DNA of 64,000 nucleotides from Cupriavidus taiwanensis LMG 19424 (GCF_000069785.1 NC_010530.1:2040001-2104000); one strand, 5' to 3'; shown: positions 1 to 9,724, counted from the first letter of the stretch. The notes: generated by a model not told the origin, from the letters alone. Translations and numbers: made by a program.

Positions 1-223
1 ACTTGGTCAGGCGCTCCGAAAGCACCCGGGCCACGGTGTCCGTGAACGATCCCGCCGGAAAGGGAACGATCATCCGGATCGGCTTGTTCGGCCAGCCGGC
101 ATTCTGGGCCGCGGCCGGCACGGCCATCGTCGTGGCCAGGATGCCGAGCGCGGCTGCCGCCATGCCGAGTTTGCCGGCCTTTGCGCCGGCCTGGCAGCGC
201 TGGATCCATGTCGGTTTGTTCAT
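1..223 (-). CDS. Bug/TctC-type tricarboxylate-transport receptor, N-terminal part
   Basis: This is the 5' end of a gene that leaves the window, so only about 74 residues are visible. It starts at the ATG at 223. A signal peptide of about 38 residues ends in AVPAAAQ. It is followed by WPNKPIRMIVPFPAGS, the first-strand signature of Bug/TctC periplasmic solute receptors, then FTDTVARVLSERL. Members bind carboxylated small molecules in the periplasm; the ligand cannot be told from sequence. It lies 46 bp downstream of the CoA-transferase gene on the same strand, so it is probably the last visible gene of the carboxylase operon and may supply its substrate. Family call is firm; ligand unknown. 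Confidence 0.9.
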   Translation of the reverse strand, partial: MNKPTWIQRCQAGAKAGKLGMAAAALGILATTMAVPAAAQNAGWPNKPIRMIVPFPAGSFTDTVARVLSERLTK

Positions 224-269
224 GCTGTCTCCGTGTCGTAATAGGGGTGTTTCTGAATACTTGCAGGAC

Positions 270-2741
270 TCATGGCACTGGCTTTGCCTGCTTTGGCTTC
301 GCCACGGTGCCGGTAATGCCCAGTTGTTCCAGGCTTGCGATCTGCTCCGCGCTGAGGCCCAGCACGCGGCGCAGCACCGCTTCGGTGTGTTCGCCCAGGG
401 TCGGCGCGACATGGCGGATGGGCACGGGGTCCGGCCCGGTCCTGAACCATGCGGTGCTGGCTGTGTAGGTGCCGACGTGGGCGCGCTCGACCTGGTGCCA
501 GAACCCGCGCGCGCACAGATGGGGGTCCGCCAACACCTGCGACATGGGCCGCACCACGCCGGCGGCGATCCCGGCCTGTTGCAGCTGCCGCATTGCCGCT
601 TCGGCGTCGCGGCGCACGCACCAGGACTTGATCGCTTGTTCGATCCGGCCCGCGTCGGCGCGGCGTCCCGAGGCTTGCGCCAGGCTCGGATCGGCCGCCA
701 GGTCCTCCCGGCCAATTTCCCGGCACAGCGCGGGCCACTCCGCGTCGGTCACCGTCAGCACGATCCACGCATCGTCGCCCGCGCAACGGAAGCACCCATG
801 CGGGGCGTGCATCGGATGCCGATTGCCCTGCCGCGGCGACACGGCGCCGGCAACGGACTGCTCCAGCATGAACGGTGCGGCCATCGGCAACATCGCCTCG
901 ACCTGCGACAGGTTGATGTGCCGTCCCTGCCCCGCCGCTTGCTGGACGAACAACGCAAGCAGTATCGCCGCGCCGCCGTTCAGGCCGCCGATCGGATCGC
1001 CATAGGCGTACGACGTCATGGCGGGCGGACCATCGGGGTGCCCCGTATATAGCGGCAGCCCGCTGGCCTGCTCGAGCGTGCCGCCGTACGCACGGGTATT
1101 GCTCCACGCGTTGCCGAGCCCGAAGGCGGGCATCGACAGCATCACCAGCCGCTTATTCCTGGCGCGCAGGGCTTCGTAGTCCAGCCCGAGCTTTGGCAGC
1201 ACCTCGGCGGAGTAATTCTCGATGACCGCGTCGGCGCTTTCGACCAGTTGCAGCAGCAACTGCCTGCCTTCGGGACGTGTCAGGTCCAGCGTGACCCCGA
1301 GCTTGTTGCGGTTCATCAGGTTGAAGTTCGCGTTCTTCTCGTACAGCCGGTCCCGATAGAACGCCTCGGTGAAATTGGCGCCGCGCCACCAGTCGGGATA
1401 GCCGGTGCTCTCGACCTTGATGATCTCCGCGCCAAAGTCGGCCAGCGTGCGCGCCGCCAGTGGCCCCGCCCAGCCCATCGTCAGGTCGATGACGCGAAGG
1501 CCCTGGAGCGGCAAGCGCTCGCCGGCCATTCGCCGCAGCGTCTGGCGCGGGCGATGATCCAGCCCCACGGTGCGGTAGTGCAGGTCATGCGCGCCCTTCG
1601 CCGGCGCATTGCCGCCGGGCAGCGGGCCCGCCGCATCGAGCCGCAGCGGCACCACCGGGCCTTCGAACGAAGCGCCGCCCACGCCGACCGGCACGAAGGC
1701 GCCTCGCTGCCGGTGCACGGCCTGGCCAAGCAGCGTCTCCATGGTCGGCACGATCACGGCCGGATGCTTCTGGTCCCCCAGGATCTCGAACCACTGCCGC
1801 GCCGTGCGTGTCAGGAAGGCAGGCATCAGCAGTGCGTCGATCTCGTCCGCCCGCTCCATCCGTTCCGGGCCGCTGGCGTAGCGCGGGTCGTTGCCAAGAT
1901 CCGGACGGCCGATGGCCTCGCACAGGCCCTTCCACTGCGGCAGGGTGTGCGTAAAGATGCCGATCCACCCGTCGGCCGTCTGGTAGATACCGGCCGGATG
2001 CGTGCCGCAGAACCGGTTGACGCCAAGGCGCCGCAGCGGATGGCGCTTGTCCTGCACCATGCCCGCTTCCATCTCGACCACGCCGAAGATCGCTTCGTGG
2101 GCGCTCAGCACGTAGCGGCGGCTGCCCTGCCCGCTGCCGATCAGCGCCGCGACGGCGGCCGAGAATGCGCTCAGCCCCACCACGATCGCCGACTGCACGT
2201 CGTGCGGCATGTGTGGCGGTCCATCCGCGGGGCCGCTGCCGTGCACCGCGCCGGCAAGCGCGCGGCACACGGCTTCGGCGCCGGCGTAATGGCTGTACGG
2301 CCCGCTCTCGCCGAACCAGGTGAGCGCCACCTCGATCGGCGCATGCCCTGGCGTGTCGTCGGCCGCCTGCTGCCAGACCGGCGTGCCGAGAATGCCCGGG
2401 CCTTCAGCCAGCGCACGGGCGTCCAGCACCACGTCGCACGTCAGCGCCAGCTGCGCCAGCCAGGCGCCGTCCTCTACGTTCCGGTCGTCGGCGGTCACGC
2501 TTCGCTTGTTGGTATTCAGCCATGCGAACAGCGCGCTTTCCTGCTGCCCGGCCTCTGGTGCGCTGACGAGCGGCGGCATCCGCCGCCACGCGTCGCCTGC
2601 CGGGCTTTCCACCTTGATGACTTCGGCGCCGAAGTCGGCAAACAGCTTGCCCGCGTACGCCAGCGCCGGACCGCTGCCGACCTCGAGCACACGCAAGCCG
2701 CCCAGCGCCAGCTGCGCCGGGTCAAACCCATGCTTCATCAT
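270..2741 (-). CDS. Tandem class III (CaiB/BaiF-type) CoA-transferase, two fused halves
   Basis: About 823 residues, twice the usual 400 of the family. The N-terminal half (about 14-400) opens with LRVLEVGSGPALAYAGKLFADFGAEVIKVES read in two adjoining stretches. The C-terminal half (about 410-820) repeats the pattern with LRVIDLTMGWAGPLAARTLA and FGAEIIKVES. Class III enzymes move CoA between acyl-CoA and a free acid through an aspartyl anhydride. By eye, the position matching the catalytic Asp of formyl-CoA transferase is Glu in both halves (HEAIF and VEAML), so activity or specificity may differ. The start is one of two adjacent ATGs (2741 or 2738). AGGAGG at 2747-2752 supports either and favours 2738 by spacing. 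It sits 43 bp after the single-chain carboxylase in the same operon, suggesting activation of the carboxylase substrate. Confidence 0.88.
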   Translation of the reverse strand: MMKHGFDPAQLALGGLRVLEVGSGPALAYAGKLFADFGAEVIKVESPAGDAWRRMPPLVSAPEAGQQESALFAWLNTNKRSVTADDRNVEDGAWLAQLALTCDVVLDARALAEGPGILGTPVWQQAADDTPGHAPIEVALTWFGESGPYSHYAGAEAVCRALAGAVHGSGPADGPPHMPHDVQSAIVVGLSAFSAAVAALIGSGQGSRRYVLSAHEAIFGVVEMEAGMVQDKRHPLRRLGVNRFCGTHPAGIYQTADGWIGIFTHTLPQWKGLCEAIGRPDLGNDPRYASGPERMERADEIDALLMPAFLTRTARQWFEILGDQKHPAVIVPTMETLLGQAVHRQRGAFVPVGVGGASFEGPVVPLRLDAAGPLPGGNAPAKGAHDLHYRTVGLDHRPRQTLRRMAGERLPLQGLRVIDLTMGWAGPLAARTLADFGAEIIKVESTGYPDWWRGANFTEAFYRDRLYEKNANFNLMNRNKLGVTLDLTRPEGRQLLLQLVESADAVIENYSAEVLPKLGLDYEALRARNKRLVMLSMPAFGLGNAWSNTRAYGGTLEQASGLPLYTGHPDGPPAMTSYAYGDPIGGLNGGAAILLALFVQQAAGQGRHINLSQVEAMLPMAAPFMLEQSVAGAVSPRQGNRHPMHAPHGCFRCAGDDAWIVLTVTDAEWPALCREIGREDLAADPSLAQASGRRADAGRIEQAIKSWCVRRDAEAAMRQLQQAGIAAGVVRPMSQVLADPHLCARGFWHQVERAHVGTYTASTAWFRTGPDPVPIRHVAPTLGEHTEAVLRRVLGLSAEQIASLEQLGITGTVAKPKQAKPVP

Positions 2742-2784
2742 GGAAACCTCCTGGCTGTGTGCAGGAATTCGTCGGGCACGGCGC

Positions 2785-5700
2785 TTACCACGCATCGACA
2801 AATCCGCGGCGCTCCCTGCGGCCGCGCAAGTCCGCCGAGGCGATGCCCTGGGCGATCCACTTGCGGGTCTGCGCGGGGTCGATCACCGCATCGATCTCGA
2901 CGGCGGCCGCGGTGTTGATCGCGTGGCCACGCTCGTAGGACTGGGCGACCAGCCTGTCGAACAGCGCCTTGCGCTCGGGGCCATCCGGCACCGCATCCAG
3001 CTCCTTCTTGAAGCCCAGTCGGACCGCGCCTTCAAGACCCATCGGCCCGAATTCACCAGTCGGCCACGACACGGTGAAGCTTGCCGAGCGGAAGCCGCCG
3101 CCCGCCATGGCCATCGCGCCAAGGCCATAGCCCTTGCGCAGCGTCACCGCCAGCAACGCGACACGCAGCTTGGCCGCCGTCAGGAACATGCGCGACACGT
3201 GCCGCACCTGGGCCCGGGCCTCGCATTCCGGACCCACCATGAAACCGGGGGTGTCGATCAGCGAGATGATCGGCAGGCCGTGCGCATCGCACAGCTGCAT
3301 GAAGCGCGACGCCTTGTCCGCGGCGTCGGCATCGATGGCGCCGCCAAGGTGATAGGGGTTGTTGGCCATGATGCCGACAGGCTGGCCTTCCACGCGGGCC
3401 AGCGCGGTGTGGATGCCCGCGCCGAAGCCGGCGCGCAGCATCAGCACGCTGCCGACGTCGGCGATGCCGTCGATGGCCTTGCGCGTGTCGTACACGCGCA
3501 GCCGGTTCTCCGGCACGACATGGCGCAGCGCCAGCGCTTGCGGCGCGCTCCAGTGCGCCACGCGCCCCTGGAACATGGACAGGTAGTGCTTCGCCACCTG
3601 CACGGCCTGGGCCTCGTTGTCGACCAGGATATCGATCACGCCGTTGGCAACCTGCACCGATGCGGGACCGACTTCCTCCGGGCGGAAGACACCGAGGCCG
3701 CCGCCTTCGATCATGGCCGGTCCGGCCATGCCGATATTGGCCGACTTGTCGGCAATGATGACGTCGCAGCAGCCGACGAAGGCTGCGTTGCCGGCGAAGC
3801 AGCGCCCCGAGACAATGCCCACCACCGGCACGTTGCCGCTCAGCTCGGCAAAGGCGGCGAAGGACGGCTGGTACAGCCCGGACACCGAAGGGAAATCCAC
3901 GTCCCCGGGCCGGCCGCCACCGCCTTCGCCGAACAGCACCAGGGGCAGCTCGTCGCGCAGCGCCACTTCGACGATGCGGTCGGTCTTGATGTGGTTGCGC
4001 TTGCCCTGCGTGCCGGCCATGACCGTGGCGTCGTACGCCATCACCGCGCTGCGTGCCCGCTCCTTGCCGACCAGGTCGCCGTTGATATGGCCGATACCGG
4101 TAATCAGGCCATCGGCCGGGGTGTTGACGATCAGGTCCTGCTGGCTGCGGCGCGAAGCCTGCGCGGCGAGCGCCAGCGCGCCGTACTCGACGAAGGTATC
4201 CGGGTCGCACAGGTCGGCGACGTTCTCGCGCGCGGTGCGCTGGCCGCGCGAACGGCGCCTGGCGACGGCATCGGGACGCGCGGCGTCATCCAGGTACGCA
4301 TGCCGGTCCAGCACGCGCTGCAGGTCGGCGCGGATCGCATCGGGGTCGGCCTGCTGCGCGGCAGCCACGGCGACGCCATCGGCCTCGAGCTGCTCCAGCA
4401 CGATCAGCACCTGGTGTTCCGCAGCCAGCGCCCCCGGCTCCAGCCGCAGGTCGACCACGCGCCCGCCGCATTCGGCGACGATGGCGTGCTCCATCTTCAT
4501 GGCGTCGAGCACCGCAACCGTCTGGCCGGGCTTGACGATCTCGTCCAGCGCGACGCCGATCTCCACCACCCTGCCGGTCAGCGGCGCGCGGACCGCCACC
4601 AGGCCCTCGCCGATGTCTTCTTCCGGATCGGCGAGGCGCGGCGCGAGCGCCTGCGCGGGACGGGCCACGCCGCCCAGCAAGTCTTCGTGCGCGCGCCCCG
4701 CCTGCGCAATCGACTCCGCCGCTGCGGTCAGCTCCGGCACGATCGCCTCGAAGTGCCGGGTGTGGACGTCTTGCGCGAGGAAATCGTCGCGCTGCACCAG
4801 CGCGCGCAGCAGGTTGAGATTGGTCGGCACGCCGGCGATGCGGAACTCCGCCAGGCTGCGCTGCAGGCGCCGCACGGCCGCGTCGAACTTCGGCGCTGCG
4901 CTGGTGACGATCAGCTTGGCCAGCAGGGTGTCGAAGTTTGGCGACGGTTCATAGCCGGTGTAGCCATGCGAATCGACGCGAACGTCCGGGCCCGAAGGCG
5001 GGTCGAAGCGCTCCAGGCGGCCGTGCGCGGGACGCGCGAGGCCTTGTGCATCGGTCATCTCGGCGTTGATGCGCACCTGGATGGCATATCCCCGGGCTTG
5101 TGGGGGCGCCGCGGGATCCAGGCCGAGATCGGCGAGCGTCTGCCCCGCGGCGATGCCGATCTGCAGCGCGACGAGGTCGACGCCGGTGACCTGCTCGGTG
5201 ATGGTGTGCTCGACCTGCAGGCGCGGATTGGCTTCGATAAAGACAAAGTCCTTCTGCTCGCCCGATTCGGTTTCCTCGACCAGGAACTCGAAGGTGCCCA
5301 GGCTCTGGTAGTTGACGCGGCGCGCCAGCCTGAGCGCCGCCTTGATGATCTGCTCGCGCAGCGGCGGCTTCAGTACCGGGCTGGGGGCGATCTCGACCAG
5401 CTTCTGGAAGCGGCGCTGCAGGGTGCAGTCGCGTTCGCCGAGGGCAATCACATGCGCGCCGTCGCCGGCGATCTGCACTTCGATATGGCGCGCGCGCGCC
5501 ACCAGCCGCTCGGCGTAGACGGCATCGATGCCGAATGCCGAGCCCGCCTCGGACCGGCAGCGCGCATAGGCTTCGGCCAGGTCTTCGCGCCGGCGCACCA
5601 CGCGCATGCCGCGGCCGCCGCCGCCGCCGACCGCCTTGATCACCACGCCCGCGCCGCCTTGCTGGTCGAAGAAGCTGGTGATTTCCTCCAGCGACGCCGC

Positions 5701-6102
5701 GCCGCGTGTCGCCGGCATGACCGGCACGTCGCTGTCGGCCGCCAGTTCAAGCGCCCGCCCCTTGTCGCCGAACAGCGCAAGTTGCTCGACGGTGGGCCCG
5801 ATAAATCGGATACCGGCTTCCTGGCAGGCCCGCGCAAAGTCGGCCCGTTCGCTGAGGAAGCCATAGCCCGGATGGATCACATCGCAGCCGGCCGCCTTCG
5901 CCGCGGCGATGATGCCTGCCATGTCGAGGTATGCCGCCGGCCCGGCGCCGTCGAGGGCAACGGCCTCGTCGGCCAGGATCCGGTGCAGCGCGCCCTGGTC
6001 GTCCTGCGAATAGACCGAGACGGTCCCGATCTCGAGATCGCGCGCGGCGCGCAGCACGCGCAGTGCGATCTCTCCTCGATTGGCGATCAACAGCTTCTTC
6101 AA
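2785..6102 (-). CDS. Single-chain biotin-dependent acyl-CoA carboxylase (BC-BCCP-CT)
   Basis: A 1105-residue protein carrying all carboxylase parts in one chain. Residues 1-450 are biotin carboxylase (ANRGEIALRV near the start, IHPGYGFLSE at about 76, glycine-rich ATP loop GGGGGRGM at about 159). A linker follows, then a biotin carboxyl carrier domain with the biotinylation motif AMKMEH (Lys near 536). Residues 600-1105 are a crotonase-type carboxyltransferase. This order and length fit the single-polypeptide long-chain acyl-CoA carboxylases (BC-BT-BCCP-CT, about 1080 residues) described from Mycobacterium avium and Rhodopseudomonas. It should carboxylate an acyl-CoA with ATP and bicarbonate; the acyl group is unknown. 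It is the second gene of a four-gene leftward operon, 60 bp after a separate carboxyltransferase gene. Confidence 0.92.
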   Translation of the reverse strand: MKKLLIANRGEIALRVLRAARDLEIGTVSVYSQDDQGALHRILADEAVALDGAGPAAYLDMAGIIAAAKAAGCDVIHPGYGFLSERADFARACQEAGIRFIGPTVEQLALFGDKGRALELAADSDVPVMPATRGAASLEEITSFFDQQGGAGVVIKAVGGGGGRGMRVVRRREDLAEAYARCRSEAGSAFGIDAVYAERLVARARHIEVQIAGDGAHVIALGERDCTLQRRFQKLVEIAPSPVLKPPLREQIIKAALRLARRVNYQSLGTFEFLVEETESGEQKDFVFIEANPRLQVEHTITEQVTGVDLVALQIGIAAGQTLADLGLDPAAPPQARGYAIQVRINAEMTDAQGLARPAHGRLERFDPPSGPDVRVDSHGYTGYEPSPNFDTLLAKLIVTSAAPKFDAAVRRLQRSLAEFRIAGVPTNLNLLRALVQRDDFLAQDVHTRHFEAIVPELTAAAESIAQAGRAHEDLLGGVARPAQALAPRLADPEEDIGEGLVAVRAPLTGRVVEIGVALDEIVKPGQTVAVLDAMKMEHAIVAECGGRVVDLRLEPGALAAEHQVLIVLEQLEADGVAVAAAQQADPDAIRADLQRVLDRHAYLDDAARPDAVARRRSRGQRTARENVADLCDPDTFVEYGALALAAQASRRSQQDLIVNTPADGLITGIGHINGDLVGKERARSAVMAYDATVMAGTQGKRNHIKTDRIVEVALRDELPLVLFGEGGGGRPGDVDFPSVSGLYQPSFAAFAELSGNVPVVGIVSGRCFAGNAAFVGCCDVIIADKSANIGMAGPAMIEGGGLGVFRPEEVGPASVQVANGVIDILVDNEAQAVQVAKHYLSMFQGRVAHWSAPQALALRHVVPENRLRVYDTRKAIDGIADVGSVLMLRAGFGAGIHTALARVEGQPVGIMANNPYHLGGAIDADAADKASRFMQLCDAHGLPIISLIDTPGFMVGPECEARAQVRHVSRMFLTAAKLRVALLAVTLRKGYGLGAMAMAGGGFRSASFTVSWPTGEFGPMGLEGAVRLGFKKELDAVPDGPERKALFDRLVAQSYERGHAINTAAAVEIDAVIDPAQTRKWIAQGIASADLRGRRERRGFVDAW

Positions 6103-6162
6103 TGCAGTCTCCTCTCTGTAATTCGATGTCCGTGCCCGGCCCGTGATGGCCGGCCTGGCCGC

Positions 6163-7713
6163 TCAGGGCCGGATGCCAAAGCGGCTGATCCCCGCCTCGC
6201 GCAGCGGCGCCGCCAGGTTGGCGAACTCGCACAGCAGCGCGCGGGTGTCGCGCGGGTCGATGATGTCCTCGATGACGAACGCTTCCGCGCTGCGGAACGG
6301 CGACGTCAGGCTGCGCACGCGCAGCTCGATCTCGGCGCGCTTCTGCACCGGATCATCGGCGCCTTCGATCTCGGCCTTGTAGGCGACGTCGAGGCCGCCC
6401 TCGATCGGCAATGCGCCCCAGTTCGCGGAAGGCCAGGCGTAGCGGAAGTTGAAGCGCCCCATGTGCTGGTGGGCGGCCGCCGACACGCCATAGGCGCGGC
6501 GCAGGATCACCGAGCACCACGGCACCGTGGCCTGGTAGAGCGCCGACAGCGCGCGCACGCCGTAGCGCATGATCCCCGCCTTCTCGGCGTCCAGGCCGAC
6601 CTGGAACCCGGCGGTATCGACCAGGTTGACCACCGGCAGATGAAAGGCCTGGGCCATGTCGACGAAGCGCGTGAATTTCTCGGCGCTGTCGCTGTCCCAG
6701 CTGCCGCCATGGAAGGCGGGGTCGCTGGCGATCACCGCCACAGGCCAGCCATCCAGGCGGGCCAGCGCGGTGATGACGGCGCAGCCCCAGTGCCTGCCGA
6801 TCTCGAAGCAGGACTCGGCATCCACCAGCGCCTGCATGATCGGCCGGATCTTGTAGTCCGCGCGGCTGTCTCGCGGAATCGCCGACAGCAGCCATTCGTC
6901 GCGGCGCGCCGGGTCGTCGCCGGGCTCGCCGCGCGGCGGCAGTTCAAAGACGGACGACGGCAGATAGGACAGGAACCGGCGCGCGCGAGCAAAGGCCTCC
7001 TGCTCGGTGCCCACCTCATCGTCCACCACGCCGTTGCGGGTATGGATCTGGCTGCCGCCCAGCTCGTTCTTGCTCAGTGCCTCGCCCACGCGAGCCACGA
7101 CCGACGGCGGGCCCTCGCTGAACAGTTGCGAGGTTTCCCTGACCATCACCGAATAGTGGCTCGCTGCCACGCGCGCCGCGCCCATGCCCGCCACGGAGCC
7201 CAATGCCAGCGACACCACCGGCACCACCGACATGTTTGCCACCACGTGTTGCCAGACCTTCATGGCGGGAATCAGCGTATGACCCTTGATCTCGATATTG
7301 CGTACCGAACCGCCGCCGCCGGTGCCGTCGACCAGCCGGATCATCGGCAGCCGCAGGTCGTGCGCCATCTTCTCGGCGTGGATCAGCTTGTCGCCCACTG
7401 CGCCCTCGTTGGCACCGCCGCGCACGGTGAAATCGTCGCCCACCAGCACCGCCGGCCGGCCGCCGATCTGCGCGCGGCCCATCACCAGGTTCGACGGCAC
7501 CAGGTCTAGCAGCCGCCCGTTGCTGTCGTAGCGGCCGCTGCCGGTCAGGCCCCCGACCTCCCGGAACGAGCCCGGGTCCGCCAGGGCATCGATGCGCTCA
7601 CGCACCGTCAGCTTGCCGGCCGCCTTGTGGCGCTCCACCTTGCTGTCGCCGCCCATCCGCGCAGCGAGCCGCCGACGGTGGGCCAGTTCATCGATTTCAG
7701 GCTGCCAGCTCAC
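6163..7713 (-). CDS. Carboxyltransferase subunit of an acyl-CoA carboxylase (PccB/AccD5 type)
   Basis: 516 residues of the propionyl/methylcrotonyl-CoA carboxylase beta family, which transfers CO2 from carboxybiotin to acyl-CoA. The N-terminal HKAAGKLTVRERIDALADPG is typical, and the two crotonase-like halves each carry glycine-rich oxyanion loops (DGTGGGGSVR; GSVAGMGAARVA). I chose the GTG at 7713 because AGGAG lies just upstream and because the sigma-54 promoter at 7760-7774 predicts a transcript start near 7748. That would leave the upstream ATG at 7743 almost without a leader. It is the first gene of the operon. A stand-alone carboxyltransferase beside a carboxylase that already contains one is redundant. 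It may use the BC-BCCP part of the neighbour with another acyl-CoA. Confidence 0.88.
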   Translation of the reverse strand: MSWQPEIDELAHRRRLAARMGGDSKVERHKAAGKLTVRERIDALADPGSFREVGGLTGSGRYDSNGRLLDLVPSNLVMGRAQIGGRPAVLVGDDFTVRGGANEGAVGDKLIHAEKMAHDLRLPMIRLVDGTGGGGSVRNIEIKGHTLIPAMKVWQHVVANMSVVPVVSLALGSVAGMGAARVAASHYSVMVRETSQLFSEGPPSVVARVGEALSKNELGGSQIHTRNGVVDDEVGTEQEAFARARRFLSYLPSSVFELPPRGEPGDDPARRDEWLLSAIPRDSRADYKIRPIMQALVDAESCFEIGRHWGCAVITALARLDGWPVAVIASDPAFHGGSWDSDSAEKFTRFVDMAQAFHLPVVNLVDTAGFQVGLDAEKAGIMRYGVRALSALYQATVPWCSVILRRAYGVSAAAHQHMGRFNFRYAWPSANWGALPIEGGLDVAYKAEIEGADDPVQKRAEIELRVRSLTSPFRSAEAFVIEDIIDPRDTRALLCEFANLAAPLREAGISRFGIRP

Positions 7714-7759
7714 GGTCTTCTCCTGTGTCTTCGCGCGATACATGGGTGGCAAACACATC

Positions 7760-7774
7760 GCAGGAGACGTGCCA
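7760..7774 (-). promoter_or_regulatory. Sigma-54 (-24/-12) promoter of the carboxylase operon
   Basis: On the minus strand this reads TGGCACGTCTCCTGC. It matches the sigma-54 consensus TGGCACG-N4-TTGCW at all but one core base, with the required GG-N10-GC spacing. Transcription should start near 7748, 35 nt before the GTG of the carboxyltransferase gene. The neighbouring divergent gene encodes a sigma-54 activator, which fits. Confidence 0.85.
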
Positions 7775-7848
7775 GCCCACCAGGGCTCAGGCATGCATTG
7801 ATTCCATTGAATAATTTCTTGGACGCCATTAGGATGTCTCCAATGACT

Positions 7849-7859
7849 ACACGACGTGT
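7849..7859. promoter_or_regulatory. Candidate activator-binding palindrome
   Basis: A perfect 11-bp inverted repeat, ACACG-A-CGTGT, lies about 75-85 bp upstream of the -24 element of the leftward operon and about 30 bp before the activator's own start codon. That is a usual place for an enhancer-type site of a sigma-54 activator. Assignment to the adjacent regulator is an inference. Confidence 0.45.
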
Positions 7860-7889
7860 CCACACCGGAGGCACGCACGGAGACACAAG

Positions 7890-9659
7890 TTGTCCTCATT
7901 GACGACACACGACGAAGACAGGTTCGCCCTTGGCGTGCTCGTCTGTGCTCGTGACGGCACCCATGAAACAGCGCTCGGTGCCTGTACCGACCCTGCCATT
8001 GCCAACGCGGCGATCGCGGCATGCGCCCGCGCAGGCACACCGGGCTCGGGACGGAAGCTCTTTCCCGTCGACGCAGCCAACCGGCGCTTCATCGGCCTGT
8101 CCCTGGAAGACGGCGACCGCCGGCTGATCGTTCTGCATCGCGCCGATACCCAGGCCGTGCTGCTCGACTTCCTCGGCACGGTGCCCTTCGCCGGCGCGAT
8201 CCTGGATTACTTCCTGAACGACCCGTACCAGGCCATTACCGTGGTCGACAAGGCGGGACGGGTGCGCTTCATCAGTCCGGTCCATGAGAAGTTCCTCGGA
8301 CTCGACCCCGGCGGCGGCATCGGCCGCCCGGCGGCAGAGGTCATTCCCAATTCGCGGCTGCCGCAGGTGGTGGCCAGCGGGAAGGCGGAGATCGGGCAGC
8401 TGCAGCAGCTCGACGGCGCCACGCGCGTGGTCAATCGCATGCCGATCCGCCAGGACGGCGAGGTGGTGGGCGCCATCGGGCAGGTCATGTTCAAGGGGCC
8501 GGAAGCCCTTGTCCGCATGCACAAGGAACTGGTCGAATTGCGCTCTGAAGTGGCGCGCTACCAGCGCGAGGTCGACGGTCTTCGCCACGGCCTGCAAGAA
8601 CGGCAACCGACGTTCGGCCTGATCGGCGAAAGTGCGCCGATGCAGCGCCTGCGCCGGGAAATCCAGACCGTGGCCCGCCTTGACGTGCCGGTGCTGATCC
8701 TGGGCGAAAGCGGCACGGGCAAGGAGCTGGTGGCACGCGCCATCCACGGCGCCGGGACCGAGCCGGCCAGCGAGCGCCCGCTGGTCAGCCTGAACCTCGC
8801 TGCCCTGCCCGCCACGCTGATCGAGTCGGAGCTGTTCGGCCACGCGCCCGGCGCCTTCACCGGCAGCCAGCGCCAGGGACAGGCGGGCAAGCTCGAACTG
8901 GCGGCAGGCGGCACGGTCTTTCTCGACGAGGTCGCCGACATCCCCATGGAAATGCAGGTCAAGCTGTTGCGCGTGCTGGAAGACCACATGGTCGAACGCC
9001 TTGGCAGCCGCCGCGCGCAGCGGGTCGACTTCCGCCTGGTCACGGCCACCAACCGAGACATTCCCGAGCTGATCGACGCCGGGCGTTTTCGCCTGGACCT
9101 GTACTACCGGCTCAGCGGCGTGGTGCTGCGCATCCCCGCGTTGCGCCAGCGGCGCGAGGACATTCCGGCGCTGCTGCAGCATTTCGTCGACGCCTTCTGC
9201 ACGCGCAACGCCATGCCGGCACCAGGCATCGACCACGAGGTGGCGCGTTACCTCGCCGGCCAGCCATGGCCCGGCAATGTGCGCCAGCTGCGCCAGCGCA
9301 TCGAGGAGGCACTGGTCTTCTGCGACGGGCGGACGCTGCGCGTGGCGGATTTTGCGCGCGGAGAGTCGGCGCGCGGGCTATCGGCACGGCAAAGCCAGCC
9401 CGACGCGCCTGCGCACGAAGCCACCGATCCATACGACACTGCCGCGACGGACGATATGCCCTCGCCGTCTCACGTTCCCGCACACCGGTCACCTGCCGAG
9501 CCCGCCGCGGGCATGCGGGAACTGGCCTATGCAGCGGTAATGGATGCCGTCGCGCGGCACGGCGGCAACAAGAAGCGCGCGGCCGAGCAGCTGGGGATTT
9601 CGCGCTCGCACCTGTACAAGATCCTGGAGCGCGGGCCGCACGCGTCGCGCTCGAAATAG
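7890..9659 (+). CDS. Sigma-54-dependent activator with PAS sensor domain
   Basis: 589 residues. A PAS-like domain lies at about 105-200, a short coiled coil at 207-235, and a AAA+ domain after 245. The AAA+ part has Walker A GESGTGKE at 272-279 and the sigma-54 contact loop GAFTG at 321-325. A Fis-type helix-turn-helix ([17 protein letters not shown]) is at the C terminus. There is no receiver domain, so it probably senses a small ligand through the PAS or N-terminal region. It starts at TTG 7890 with GGAG 7 nt upstream; an in-frame TTG at 7899 is an alternative. It is divergent from the carboxylase operon, whose promoter is of the -24/-12 class, so it is very likely the pathway activator. 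Confidence 0.93.
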   Translation: MSSLTTHDEDRFALGVLVCARDGTHETALGACTDPAIANAAIAACARAGTPGSGRKLFPVDAANRRFIGLSLEDGDRRLIVLHRADTQAVLLDFLGTVPFAGAILDYFLNDPYQAITVVDKAGRVRFISPVHEKFLGLDPGGGIGRPAAEVIPNSRLPQVVASGKAEIGQLQQLDGATRVVNRMPIRQDGEVVGAIGQVMFKGPEALVRMHKELVELRSEVARYQREVDGLRHGLQERQPTFGLIGESAPMQRLRREIQTVARLDVPVLILGESGTGKELVARAIHGAGTEPASERPLVSLNLAALPATLIESELFGHAPGAFTGSQRQGQAGKLELAAGGTVFLDEVADIPMEMQVKLLRVLEDHMVERLGSRRAQRVDFRLVTATNRDIPELIDAGRFRLDLYYRLSGVVLRIPALRQRREDIPALLQHFVDAFCTRNAMPAPGIDHEVARYLAGQPWPGNVRQLRQRIEEALVFCDGRTLRVADFARGESARGLSARQSQPDAPAHEATDPYDTAATDDMPSPSHVPAHRSPAEPAAGMRELAYAAVMDAVARHGGNKKRAAEQLGISRSHLYKILERGPHASRSK

Positions 9660-9724
9660 GCAGGTCCCGCGAAGCCGTAGGCCGTCCACTTCCGAGCGCT
9701 TCGTCACACAAATTTCACTTTACA

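Noticed and set aside
2320..7509. A 1729-codon open frame on the plus strand
   Set aside because: It is antisense to the carboxylase genes. Its product is rich in Arg, His and Gln with no domain, as expected from reading high-GC codons backwards.
7714..8040. A 109-residue N-terminal extension of the carboxyltransferase
   Set aside because: It would be read across the sigma-54 promoter and antisense to the activator gene, and it has no family similarity.
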